Assembly (NCBI RefSeq): GCF_034555965.1
Contig: NZ_JAYDCK010000003.1
Span: 682,001-746,000 of the forward strand
Direction of reading: 5' to 3'
Origin: Aquicoccus sp. G2-2
GTDB taxonomy: Bacteria > Pseudomonadota > Alphaproteobacteria > Rhodobacterales > Rhodobacteraceae
DNA: 64,000 nucleotides
This document shows, in pieces, positions 43,797 through 51,774 of this stretch (its first letter is position 1; every line of letters starts with the position of its first letter). A program made the position numbers and the translations under genes. The notes below the pieces were generated by a model. The model did not search any database and was not told where the DNA came from. It was given only the letters and a program-made list of their open reading frames with translations.

Positions 43797-44924
43797 ATGC
43801 GTGCGGAAACTCAGAACTTAGTAAGCGAGATCGAAAATTCCTTGCTGCTCCTTCAGCAGCGGATGGATTGGGATACGGCCGCGCACCGATTGGAAGAATT
43901 CAATGCCATGGTGGAAGATCCCAACCTTTGGGACGATCCCGACAAGGCGCAGAAACTGATGCGTGATCGTCAGGCGCTGGTCGACGCGATGGAGACCTAT
44001 CAAACCATTCGTCAGGACGTTGATGACAATGTCGAACTGATCGAGATGGGAGAGATGGAAGACGACAACGAAGTCGTGGCCGAGGCGGAAACCGCCTTGA
44101 AGCGGCTGGCACGGAAAGCCGCCGCAAAAGAGCTGGAAGCCTTGTTGAACGGTGAGGCCGACGGCAACGATACCTTCCTTGAGATCAACTCGGGCGCGGG
44201 CGGTACCGAGAGTTGCGACTGGGCGTCTATGCTTGCACGGATGTATGTTCGCTGGGCGGAGAAAAAGGGCTATAAGGTCGAGCTGCAATCGCAGACAGCA
44301 GGCGAAGAAGCCGGTATCAAATCGGCAGCTTACAAGATTTCTGGCCACAACGCCTATGGCTGGCTCAAGTCAGAAAGCGGCGTGCATCGTTTGGTGCGCA
44401 TTTCGCCTTATGACAGCGCCGCGCGGCGACATACCTCATTCAGTTCCGTCTGGGTCTATCCGGTGGTGGATGACAATATCGAAATCGAAGTAAACCCCGC
44501 CGATATCAGAATCGACACCTATCGCTCATCCGGTGCGGGCGGGCAGCACGTCAACACCACCGACTCGGCTGTGCGGATCACCCACCACCCGACTGGTATT
44601 GTTGTGACAAGCTCGGAAAAATCCCAGCACCAGAACCGCGATATTGCCATGAAAGCATTGAAATCGCGGCTTTATCAGCTTGAGCTTGAAAAGCGCAACG
44701 CCGAGATCAACGCCGCCCACGAAGCCAAGGGCGATGCCGGTTGGGGAAACCAGATCCGTTCCTACGTGCTGCAACCCTATCAGATGGTCAAGGACCTGCG
44801 GACCAACGTGGAAACTTCGGATACGCAAGGGGTTCTCGATGGTGATCTCGACAAATTCATGGCGGCCACGCTGGCGCTGAATGTGAGCGGCAAAAGCCGT
44901 GCCGAAGCGCAGGGCGAGGATTGA
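43797..44924 (+). CDS. prfB: Peptide chain release factor 2
   Basis: RF2 (375 residues) releases the peptide at UAA and UGA codons. The GGQ motif is in [12 protein letters not shown] (near residue 248), and the SPF-type tripeptide lies in [12 protein letters not shown]. No in-frame TGA splits the N-terminal part, so the +1 programmed frameshift that regulates prfB in enterobacteria is absent, as in most of its relatives. The start at 43797 ([15 protein letters not shown]) follows AGGA by 6 bases; the longer frame from 43707 is unconserved. Confidence 0.97.
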   Translation: MRAETQNLVSEIENSLLLLQQRMDWDTAAHRLEEFNAMVEDPNLWDDPDKAQKLMRDRQALVDAMETYQTIRQDVDDNVELIEMGEMEDDNEVVAEAETALKRLARKAAAKELEALLNGEADGNDTFLEINSGAGGTESCDWASMLARMYVRWAEKKGYKVELQSQTAGEEAGIKSAAYKISGHNAYGWLKSESGVHRLVRISPYDSAARRHTSFSSVWVYPVVDDNIEIEVNPADIRIDTYRSSGAGGQHVNTTDSAVRITHHPTGIVVTSSEKSQHQNRDIAMKALKSRLYQLELEKRNAEINAAHEAKGDAGWGNQIRSYVLQPYQMVKDLRTNVETSDTQGVLDGDLDKFMAATLALNVSGKSRAEAQGED

Positions 44925-45001
44925 CAACCGGCCAGCTACTGGCCTGATTGCATCCGCCCGCATTCCCGATAAGCTGTTGTGGGATGGCAGGAGGCGATCA
45001 A

Positions 45002-46423
45002 TTGGGTGATTTTCTGGACAAGGATGCGCTGGAGCAGTCTGCGGCATTGGCGAAAGGTGAGATCAGCGCAGAGGAGCTGATGCGGCTGACGCTTGAGCGG
45101 ATTGCGGCGGTTAATGGCGACGTGAATGCGGTTGTCTCTTTGCGCGATGAAGATGAGATCATGGCAGAGGCGCGTGCCGCAGACAATGCGCAGCGCACGG
45201 GCTGGATGCATGGCCTGCCGCTTGCCATCAAGGATCTTGCCAATGCCGAAGGGCTGCCCACGTCGATGGGATCACCCATTTTCGAGGGTCAGATTGCGGC
45301 CAAGGATGACATCATGGTTGCCCGGATGCGCGCGGCCGGGGCGATCATTATCGGCAAGACCAACACACCCGAATTTGGCCTTGGCTCGCACACCTTCAAC
45401 CCGGTGCATGGGGCCACGCGCAACCCTTATGATCTTTCGCGAACTGTTGGCGGTTCCTCTGGTGGCGCCGCAGCGGCGCTGGCGTGCCGGATGCTGCCGG
45501 TTGCTGATGGCTCGGACATGATGGGCAGTTTGCGTAACCCGGCGGCGTGGAATAACGTTTACGGGTTTCGCCCGTCATGGGGGCGCGTTCCGTCCGAGGC
45601 GGACGGAGATACCTTCCTGCACCAATTGGCGACGCTTGGCCCGATGGCGCGCAGCCCGCGAGATTTGGCCGCGTTGCTTGATGTGCAATCCGGCCCCGAT
45701 CCGCGCCAGCCACACGGGGGCGCGGCAGAGCCAACGCTCAACACGATTGATGCACCGCTAAAGCCGTTGAAAATCGGCTGGTTGGGCGACTGGGGCGGTG
45801 CCTATCCGATGGAAGACGGGCTTTTGGCGGCCAGTGAAGCAGCACTCGCCCATTTCAGCGAGATTGGCGCAACCGTTGAGCCGCTGACGCCGCCATTCGA
45901 TTCCGAGGCAATCTGGGACGCATGGATCACCTTGCGCTCATGGGCGGTCGCTGGCGGGGCAGGGGCGCTTTACCATCAGGAGACGACGAAAGCCTTGCTA
46001 AAGCCGGAAGCGATCTGGGAAATGGAGCGCGGCTTTAGCCTGTCGGCAATGGATGTGCACCGCGCAAGCGTGGTCCGCTCTCAATGGTTCCGCCGCGCTG
46101 CGGACCTGTTTGAGGACTATGACGCGCTTTTGTTGCCGGTAACACAGGTCTGGCCTTTCCCGATAGACTGGCGCGCGCCTGAAAAGATCGCCGGTCGAAA
46201 GATGGACACGTATCATCGGTGGATGGAGTGTGTTACTCCGGTCAGCTTGCTTGGCCTGCCTTGTTTGTCGATCCCTGCAGGATTTGGCGAAAGTGGCTTG
46301 CCCTTGGGGTTGCAACTTTTTGGGCCACGCGGAAGTGATGCACGGTTGTTGCAGATCGGTCAGACCTGGCACGAGGCGACGCGGTTTACCGAGGAAAAGC
46401 CAGCGGTTCTTGCCAGCGTGTAG
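45002..46423 (+). CDS. Amidase signature-family hydrolase
   Basis: The product (473 residues) is an amidase signature enzyme, with the Ser-cisSer-Lys triad visible: Lys in LAIKDLANAEGL (near residue 79), the serine-rich loop GGSSGGAAAALACRM (nucleophile near residue 178), and YNPVHGATRNPYDLSRTVGG before it. The start is a TTG at 45002: a perfect AGGAGG (44989-44994) lies 7 bases upstream. The in-frame ATG at 44984 has no such site and overlaps it. Substrate is unknown; the family includes indoleacetamide, nitrile-derived and glutamyl-tRNA amidases. Confidence 0.92.
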   Translation: MGDFLDKDALEQSAALAKGEISAEELMRLTLERIAAVNGDVNAVVSLRDEDEIMAEARAADNAQRTGWMHGLPLAIKDLANAEGLPTSMGSPIFEGQIAAKDDIMVARMRAAGAIIIGKTNTPEFGLGSHTFNPVHGATRNPYDLSRTVGGSSGGAAAALACRMLPVADGSDMMGSLRNPAAWNNVYGFRPSWGRVPSEADGDTFLHQLATLGPMARSPRDLAALLDVQSGPDPRQPHGGAAEPTLNTIDAPLKPLKIGWLGDWGGAYPMEDGLLAASEAALAHFSEIGATVEPLTPPFDSEAIWDAWITLRSWAVAGGAGALYHQETTKALLKPEAIWEMERGFSLSAMDVHRASVVRSQWFRRAADLFEDYDALLLPVTQVWPFPIDWRAPEKIAGRKMDTYHRWMECVTPVSLLGLPCLSIPAGFGESGLPLGLQLFGPRGSDARLLQIGQTWHEATRFTEEKPAVLASV

Positions 46424-46441
46424 AGGGCGCGCAGGAGCGCG

Positions 46442-47230
46442 TCACCTGAACGATGTGTCGAGATTGAGGAGCCTGGCGTGATAGGGGTGAATCTGATCTT
46501 GGCGTTTCATTCCGCCGCTGCGCGCGGTCTCGAAGATTGCGCTTCGGTTGCCCTGAATGTGCTCATATACCAAACGGGTCGCGCGCATACTGTTGACACT
46601 TTCACGGACCGTGCGTGTCGCATAACCGTCCCAGAAATTGTTTTCGAATGATGACACTCTGGAAAAGAAATTGAAGGAGCATGTCAGCGCCTTGTGACGC
46701 GCGACGAGCGCGGCCACACCTTCTTCTTGACGCATGAGGATGGCGCGAAACTCGCGAGTGACAGGTCCAATGCCCAAGCCTTGCATACGCATGGCCGCTT
46801 TCGGTTCATAGCCACGCAAGAAGGTATATCCGTCACGGCGAAAGACATAGACCAGACCGACGACGAAAAGGGATTTGTCGGTAAAGCTTGGCCGTGTGAA
46901 ACGGAAGAAACCTGACGGGAAATCTTTCTCGTCGACGAACTCGGTTCCATTGCCGAGGAATTCCCGAACGATGGGATGGCTGAGCAGATCGGGGGCGGTG
47001 GGAGCAATTTCATCAACCGGTTCAAGCAGAATACGCGCATCGACCTCGAAGAAAACGCAAATGCGATGAAGCACATCCGGTCGGGGAAAGCTTTCGCTCG
47101 AAAGGTAGCGATTGAACTGTGTGCGATTGATTCCCAACTCACGGCAGAGACCGGCAACCGAAGGGTATTGCGCGGAAAGCTTGCGCAGGTTCGCGCCGAA
47201 AATGGCGCGTAATTCGGCGGGGTCTCGCAT
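46442..47230 (-). CDS. XRE-type helix-turn-helix transcriptional regulator
   Basis: The 262-residue protein has a helix-turn-helix in residues 1-60: LRAIFGANLRKLSAQYPSVAGLCRELGINRTQFNRYLSSESFPRPDVLHRICVFF contains the recognition helix around RTQFNRYLSS. The remaining 200 residues are an uncharacterised regulatory domain with an aromatic-rich stretch (GFFRFTRPSF). The ATG at 47230 is used; a TTG at 47257 is in frame. It is divergent from a small unknown gene across a 274-base AT-richer region that has GCGTCA repeats. Confidence 0.82.
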   Translation of the reverse strand: MRDPAELRAIFGANLRKLSAQYPSVAGLCRELGINRTQFNRYLSSESFPRPDVLHRICVFFEVDARILLEPVDEIAPTAPDLLSHPIVREFLGNGTEFVDEKDFPSGFFRFTRPSFTDKSLFVVGLVYVFRRDGYTFLRGYEPKAAMRMQGLGIGPVTREFRAILMRQEEGVAALVARHKALTCSFNFFSRVSSFENNFWDGYATRTVRESVNSMRATRLVYEHIQGNRSAIFETARSGGMKRQDQIHPYHARLLNLDTSFR

Positions 47231-47344
47231 CGTCTTTTCGTTCAGTGGTCGCTGCAATTTATGGTCCTGTTAGGTTTCTGAATGTCCCGCAGCGTTCCGC
47301 AGCGGCGATTCCCAGTCAAGTCTATCAGAGCTTTGAACGGTATG

Positions 47345-47384
47345 TGACGCTTTTATGCGTCATGAATGATGCTATTTCGCGTCA
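47345..47384. promoter_or_regulatory. GCGTCA inverted and direct repeats in a divergent promoter region
   Basis: TGACGC (47345-47350) and GCGTCA (47357-47362) form a perfect inverted repeat with a TTTTAT spacer. A third GCGTCA lies at 47379-47384, 22 bases after the second and so on the same face of the helix. The set lies between the XRE regulator and the 47505 gene and looks like an operator, possibly autoregulatory. Region 47231-47504 is otherwise empty. Confidence 0.5.
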
Positions 47385-47504
47385 TATAGCGCTTTTAATG
47401 TAACAAATTCGGACAGACCCGACACCTTTTCAGGAATGCCAAGCGCGCAAAGGATTGGGCAGGATTGATGCGGAAACATTACTGTGAACAACTTGGGGAA
47501 GCAC

Positions 47505-47831
47505 ATGTACGGCGTTGTTCTTTGGAGTGATAAGGAAGACCATAAAGCGGTCATATGGTGCGAAGATCATGGCGATTTAGCCTATTACTCCGCAAGCGGC
47601 GAGAGCGCATTTGACGGCGTATCTCTCGATGCGGGTGATCTGGTTCTGTTCAACCTCAGCGAAGGGAAGAATGTTCGGGTCGCGACCAATCCTCAGCTCG
47701 TTGCCCAGCAGCAGTTTTCGGGACTAGCCGACAGCATTTGTGGGGCTGACAGTGCCAAGGCAATGCCTTCGGAGGGGCAAAACAACGTGGTTCAATTTGC
47801 GCCGCGCGGACGTGAACGCCTCGCGTCCTGA
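47505..47831 (+). CDS. Conserved hypothetical small protein
   Basis: The 108-residue soluble protein begins MYGVVLWSDKEDHKAVIWCEDHGDLAYY, with a later VSLDAGDLVLFNLSEGKNVRVATNP block and a basic, low-complexity end (VVQFAPRGRERLAS). I recall relatives only in Rhodobacterales but cannot assign a family. ATG at 47505 follows GGGGAAG by 4 bases; a GTG at 47484 is in frame. It faces the XRE regulator, suggesting a regulatory relationship. It ends 9 bases before the convergent ilvN stop. Confidence 0.78.
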   Translation: MYGVVLWSDKEDHKAVIWCEDHGDLAYYSASGESAFDGVSLDAGDLVLFNLSEGKNVRVATNPQLVAQQQFSGLADSICGADSAKAMPSEGQNNVVQFAPRGRERLAS

Positions 47832-47840
47832 CGCGGGGAC

Positions 47841-48401
47841 TCAGATACCGCGTGGAAGCGCCGCAACGCCTGTGCGCGCGACATCCTCAAGGCCAAGCGG
47901 GCGCATCAGGTCGGCAAAAGCGTCGATCTTTTCCGGGGTGCCGGTAATTTCGAACACGAAACTCCCCAGTGTGCTATCCACAACATTGGCGCGAAAGATA
48001 TCGGCGAGCCGCAGCGCCTCGACCCGTTTGTCGCCATCGCCGCACACCTTGAACAGTGCCAGTTCACGCTCGACCGCTGCTCCTTCTACCGTCAGGTCAT
48101 TCACCTTGTGCACGGGCACGATCCGGCCAAGCTGTGCCTTGATCTGCTCGATCACCTGCGGCGTGCCGGTTGTGACAATGGTGATCCGGCTGGTATGGCC
48201 GGTATGATCCACCTCTGCCACGGTGAGGCTTTCGATGTTGTATCCCCGGCCTGCAAACAAGCCGATGACGCGGGCGAGCACGCCGGGTTCGTTATCGACC
48301 ACGACCGCAAGTGTGTGCCGTTCGGTCACATCGCTGAAATCGGGGCGTAGATTATAGGCCGAGTGTTTCGTCGAGCCCTTTTTGATTTTTAGTGCGGACA
48401 T
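47841..48401 (-). CDS. ilvN: Acetolactate synthase small (regulatory) subunit
   Basis: IlvN (also called IlvH, 186 residues) confers valine feedback inhibition on the acetolactate synthase complex. Its ACT domain is at residues 25-110: HTLAVVVDNEPGVLARVIGLFAGRGYNIESL, with RITIVTTGTPQVIEQIKAQLGRIVPVHKV. The C-terminal domain has VRVEALRLADIFRANVVDSTLGSFVFEITG. The gene is 30 bases after ilvB and shares its attenuator-controlled transcript. Confidence 0.97.
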   Translation of the reverse strand: MSALKIKKGSTKHSAYNLRPDFSDVTERHTLAVVVDNEPGVLARVIGLFAGRGYNIESLTVAEVDHTGHTSRITIVTTGTPQVIEQIKAQLGRIVPVHKVNDLTVEGAAVERELALFKVCGDGDKRVEALRLADIFRANVVDSTLGSFVFEITGTPEKIDAFADLMRPLGLEDVARTGVAALPRGI

Positions 48402-48431
48402 TTCAATACTTCCTTATACGCGCGTTCCGGC

Positions 48432-50186
48432 TCAGACCAGAACAGCCCCCTTAGAGCCAATGGCATCCCGCGTGCTGGCATCTCCCAGCAGCATCTTGTT
48501 GTGGGCTTCGCCTGACGGGATCATCGGGAAGCAATTCTCGTGTTTCTCAACCATGACATCCATGATGACCGGCCCGTCATAGGCCAACATTTCCTTGATT
48601 GCTTCATCAAGGTCTTCGGGGTTGTCCACCTTGATGCCCTTGGCGCCGAACGCTTCGGCCAGTTTGACGAAATCGGGCAATGCCTCGGACCAGCTTTGCG
48701 AGTAACGCTCTCCGTGGAGCAATTCTTGCCACTGGCGAACCATGCCAAGCCGTTCGTTGTTCAGGATAAATTGCTTCACCGGCAGGCGAAACTGCACCGC
48801 CGTGCCCATCTCTTGCATGTTCATCAGCCAGCTTGCCTCTCCGGCGACATTGACCACCAGCGCATCCGGATGCGCCATCTGCGCGCCGACGGAGGCGGGC
48901 AAGCCATACCCCATGGTGCCAAGGCCGCCCGATGTCATCCAGCGGTTCGGGTCATTGAAGGTGAGATACTGCGCCGCCCACATCTGATGCTGCCCGACTT
49001 CGGTGGTGATGTAGCGATCCATGTCACGGGTCAGGGCTTCCAGCCGCTCAAGCGCGTATTGCGGTTTGATCACCTTGCCCGTCTGCTCGAAACTGAGGCA
49101 ATCGACGGTCTTCCACTGATTGATCTGCGACCACCAGTTTACCAGTGCATCCTTGTTGGTTTTTCGACCGCGCGCTTTCCAGACTTTGAGAATGTCTTCA
49201 AGCACATGGCCAACATCTCCGACAATCGGGATATCGACGCGGATCACCTTGTTGATTGAGGACGGGTCAATGTCGATATGCGCCTTGATTGAGTTCGGGC
49301 TGAAGGCAGAGACAAGACCGGTGATACGGTCGTCAAACCGCGCACCGATGGCAATCATCAGATCGCAATCGTGCATCGCCATATTGGCCTCATAAAGCCC
49401 GTGCATCCCGAGCATCCCGAGCCAGTTCTCGCCGGTGCCGGGATAGGCGCCCAAACCCATCAAAGTGGACGTGATGGGAAAGTTGGTTGCATTGACCAAC
49501 TCACGCAGCAGTTGGCTCGCTCCGACGCCGGAATTGATCACGCCGCCACCAGTATAGAAGATTGGTTTTTTCGCCTTTTCAATGGCTTCTACCAACTCCT
49601 CGATCGACTCCATGTCGCCTTTTACCGGCGGCTGATAATGCGAGATCTTGACCTTTTGCGGCGGCGTATAGGTGCCATTGGAAAACTGCACATCCTTTGG
49701 AATATCGACCAGCACAGGGCCGGGGCGGCCGGTTGTGGCAACGTGGAATGCCTCGTGAATGATACCGGAGAGCGAATTGGCGTCTTTCGCCAGCCAGTTA
49801 TGCTTGGTGCAGGGGCGGGTGATGCCCACGGTATCGGCCTCCTGAAAGGCGTCGTTGCCGATCATGAAGGTGGGAACCTGCCCGGAAAGAACAATGATCG
49901 GGATTGAATCCATCAATGCATCGGTGATGCCGGTCACGGCATTTGTTGCGCCAGGGCCAGAGGTTACGAGGACAACGCCGGGTTTTCCGGTGCTGCGCGC
50001 ATACCCTTCGGCGGCATGGACCGCACCTTGTTCGTGACGCACGAGGACATGGCGGATATCGTTTTGCTGAAAGATCGCGTCGTAGATCGGAAGGACCGCA
50101 CCGCCCGGATAGCCGAATACCACTTCGACGCCCTGATCCTTCAAAGCCTGGATCACCATTTCTGCGCCGGTCATCTGACGTGTCAT
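48432..50186 (-). CDS. ilvB: Acetolactate synthase large (catalytic) subunit
   Basis: IlvB (584 residues, ThDP enzyme) makes acetolactate or acetohydroxybutyrate, the first common step to valine, leucine and isoleucine. The catalytic Glu lies in VRHEQGAVHAAEGYARS (near residue 51). Other landmarks are VVFGYPGGAVLPIYDAIF and the ThDP/Mg-binding ILNNERLGMVRQWQ. The start at 50186 (MTRQMTGAEM) follows the family; a frame open to 50276 crosses the attenuator hairpin and is rejected. Transcription is predicted to start near 50341 and to be controlled by the leader peptide at 50273-50320. Confidence 0.97.
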   Translation of the reverse strand: MTRQMTGAEMVIQALKDQGVEVVFGYPGGAVLPIYDAIFQQNDIRHVLVRHEQGAVHAAEGYARSTGKPGVVLVTSGPGATNAVTGITDALMDSIPIIVLSGQVPTFMIGNDAFQEADTVGITRPCTKHNWLAKDANSLSGIIHEAFHVATTGRPGPVLVDIPKDVQFSNGTYTPPQKVKISHYQPPVKGDMESIEELVEAIEKAKKPIFYTGGGVINSGVGASQLLRELVNATNFPITSTLMGLGAYPGTGENWLGMLGMHGLYEANMAMHDCDLMIAIGARFDDRITGLVSAFSPNSIKAHIDIDPSSINKVIRVDIPIVGDVGHVLEDILKVWKARGRKTNKDALVNWWSQINQWKTVDCLSFEQTGKVIKPQYALERLEALTRDMDRYITTEVGQHQMWAAQYLTFNDPNRWMTSGGLGTMGYGLPASVGAQMAHPDALVVNVAGEASWLMNMQEMGTAVQFRLPVKQFILNNERLGMVRQWQELLHGERYSQSWSEALPDFVKLAEAFGAKGIKVDNPEDLDEAIKEMLAYDGPVIMDVMVEKHENCFPMIPSGEAHNKMLLGDASTRDAIGSKGAVLV

Positions 50187-50223
50187 CTTTCCTGATCTCC
50201 GTTCAACATTTTGTTTTTCGCAT

Positions 50224-50249
50224 AAAAAAGCCCCCGAACTTTCGGGGGC
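50224..50249 (-). terminator. Intrinsic terminator (attenuator) of ilvBN
   Basis: On the minus strand an 8-9 bp stem, GCCCCCGA pairing with TCGGGGGC (50230-50249), is followed directly by a run of six T (50224-50229), all upstream of the ilvB start. A perfectly complementary 9-base pair of elements (50280-50288 inside the leader ORF and 50248-50256) can form an alternative structure that overlaps the terminator base by two bases. This is the architecture of an attenuator. Confidence 0.85.
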
Positions 50250-50272
50250 GCATGGGGAAAAGGTAGGTTCCG

Positions 50273-50320
50273 TCACCGGCCCATGCGCTTTGATCCACCA
50301 ATTACGACAAGAATTTCCAT
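50273..50320 (-). CDS. ilvL: ilvBN leader peptide
   Basis: This 15-codon ORF reads MEILVVIGGSKRMGR: codons 3-7 are Ile-Leu-Val-Val-Ile, the amino acids made by the operon it precedes. AGGG lies about 10 bases before the ATG. Ribosomes stalling at these codons for lack of charged branched-chain tRNA would leave 50280-50288 free to pair with 50248-50256, preventing the terminator. Translation to the stop would cover that element and allow termination. It is too short for standard gene calls. Branched-chain leader peptides are well known in enterobacteria and reported for Caulobacter ilvBN. Confidence 0.85.
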   Translation of the reverse strand: MEILVVIGGSKRMGR

Positions 50321-50347
50321 CGAACCCGCCCTTTGCGTGTGGGCGAA

Positions 50348-50376
50348 AGATTAGGCGGGCAGGAAACGGGCGTCAA
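50348..50376 (-). promoter_or_regulatory. Predicted ilvBN promoter
   Basis: On the minus strand, TTGACG (50371-50376) and TAATCT (50348-50353) are separated by 17 bases. Transcription would begin near 50341, leaving about 20 bases before the leader peptide ATG. Its position agrees exactly with the attenuator. Confidence 0.65.
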
Positions 50377-50397
50377 CAGCGTTTTGAGAGGAAAACA

Positions 50398-50436
50398 TGT
50401 CGCACAGGAGAAAAAATGCGACATTTTATTGCGACA
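50398..50436. repeat. TGCGACA repeats upstream of the ilvBN promoter
   Basis: TGTCGCA at 50398-50404 is the reverse complement of TGCGACA at 50417-50423 (perfect inverted repeat, 12-base spacer), and a further TGCGACA occurs at 50430-50436, 13 bases after the second. The elements lie 21-60 bases upstream of the -35 region. They look like an operator for a DNA-binding regulator of the operon; no factor can be named. Confidence 0.5.
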
Positions 50437-50580
50437 ATGGGTGAGATTGCGCATGAAGCGGAAAAATAAACGTCAATATCGCGTTTCAGGGGATCATTTT
50501 TATCGCGATTGTTCACTGACGCGAACCCGCGCAAACTGAAATGCGGCTGCGCACTGGCGGCTGGTCTGGATGTGATGCGT

Positions 50581-50617
50581 CTGGCAGGCGCCCGTTCTCG
50601 GGGCGGGCGCCTGCCAG
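50581..50617. terminator. Long GC-rich hairpin between TRAP binding protein and ilvBN regulatory region
   Basis: CTGGCAGGCGCCCG (50581-50594) is perfectly complementary to CGGGCGCCTGCCAG (50604-50617), a 14-bp stem with a 9-base loop. It lies 39 bases beyond the stop of the TRAP binding protein gene (minus strand). There is no T tract on either side, so it is either an atypical terminator or a 3' stabiliser. The 336-base gap 50321-50656 contains this, the ilvBN promoter and the repeats only. Confidence 0.6.
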
Positions 50618-50656
50618 CGATGTGCGTTGCTTGCTGCGGACGGGCCGCAGCGGCGC

Positions 50657-51694
50657 TCAGCCGCCGTGCTTCTTGATCAGGCTTTTCGCCTGGTCGATCA
50701 ATCCGCGGCCATCAATACCTTTGCTGTCCATCTCGGCCACCCAGCGATCAATCACCGGCTCTGCTTTGGCTTTGAACCGGGCAACTTCGTCGGGCGGAAG
50801 CTGCACGATGGTGTTGCCTGCCTTGACTGCGATTTCACGGCCCGGCTTGTCATAATCAGACATCACCTGCCCACCGAATTCGGCCAGCTTCTGCCCGGAT
50901 TCCGCATCAATCGCGGCGCGGATATCGTCAGGCAGACTTTCGTACTTGGCCTTGTTCATCACCAGAACGATGGTGGCGGTATATAGCGCCTCTTTGCCGG
51001 TGAATTCGGTGTGGTTATGCGCCAGCTCAGAAAGCTTGAGCGCCGGAGTGACCTCCCACGGGATCACAGCCCCGTCAATCACCCCTTTCGAAAGTGCTTC
51101 GGGGATCGCAGGCACCGGCATACCGACCGGGGTCGCGCCCAGTTCCTTGAGCATGTCGTTGGTGACGCGGGTTGGTGCGCGCAGTTTCAGGCCGGCCATA
51201 TCTTCGAGCGTGTTGACGCCGCTGGTGCTATGAATGACACCCGGCCCATGCACCCATGCGCCCAGCACTTTCATGTCCTTGTATTCGCCGTCCTGTAGGT
51301 CGCTTTCCACCAAGTCCTGAAACGCTTTCGAGGTGGCAACGGGATCGGTCATCATGAAGGGCAGTTCGAACACTTCGGTTCTTGGGAAGCGGCCGGGGGT
51401 GTAGCCCACCACTGTCATGATCATGTCCACCACGCCATCAATCGCCTGATCCATCAGATCGGGGGGCTTGCCGCCAAGCGCCATCGAATCGAAATGTTCA
51501 ATCTTGACCTTGCCACCCGAGGCGTCTTCCACCCGTTTCGCCCAAGGCTTGAGGATATGCTTGGGCACAGTTGCGGGCGCTGGCAGGAATTGGTGCAACC
51601 GAAGCGTGACTTCCTGTGCTTGCGATGCCTTTGGTGTCAATGCAAGGGCAAGGGCCGATGCGGCCACCCCCGATAGAAGACTGCGACGTTTCAT
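50657..51694 (-). CDS. TRAP transporter periplasmic substrate-binding protein (DctP family), orphan
   Basis: The product (345 residues) is the extracytoplasmic receptor of a TRAP transporter. It has a twin-arginine-like/Sec leader (MKRRSLLSGVAASALALALTP) and the DctP fold (LRLHQFLPAPATVPKHILKPWAKRVEDASGGKVKIEHFDSM, LRAPTRVTNDMLKELGATPVGMP, VIPWEVTPALKL). The typical specificity Arg is present in LRAPTR. No membrane subunits (DctQ/DctM) are adjacent, so the transporter partner is elsewhere or it has another role. The next gene, a P450, starts in the same orientation and ends 80 bases upstream. Confidence 0.9.
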   Translation of the reverse strand: MKRRSLLSGVAASALALALTPKASQAQEVTLRLHQFLPAPATVPKHILKPWAKRVEDASGGKVKIEHFDSMALGGKPPDLMDQAIDGVVDMIMTVVGYTPGRFPRTEVFELPFMMTDPVATSKAFQDLVESDLQDGEYKDMKVLGAWVHGPGVIHSTSGVNTLEDMAGLKLRAPTRVTNDMLKELGATPVGMPVPAIPEALSKGVIDGAVIPWEVTPALKLSELAHNHTEFTGKEALYTATIVLVMNKAKYESLPDDIRAAIDAESGQKLAEFGGQVMSDYDKPGREIAVKAGNTIVQLPPDEVARFKAKAEPVIDRWVAEMDSKGIDGRGLIDQAKSLIKKHGG

Positions 51695-51774
51695 GTATGT
51701 TTTCTCCCTGTTTGCATACTTGGTTTGATGTCGGATTGCCGCGGACCGGGTTTCCAATCGCACGGCAAAATGTT

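Noticed and set aside
43797-44924. Programmed +1 frameshift in prfB
   Set aside because: The frame is continuous from the start through GGQ; there is no internal TGA needing a shift.
50187-50276. N-terminal extension of ilvB up to 50276
   Set aside because: It crosses the attenuator hairpin and T tract, has no family support, and the conserved protein starts at 50186.
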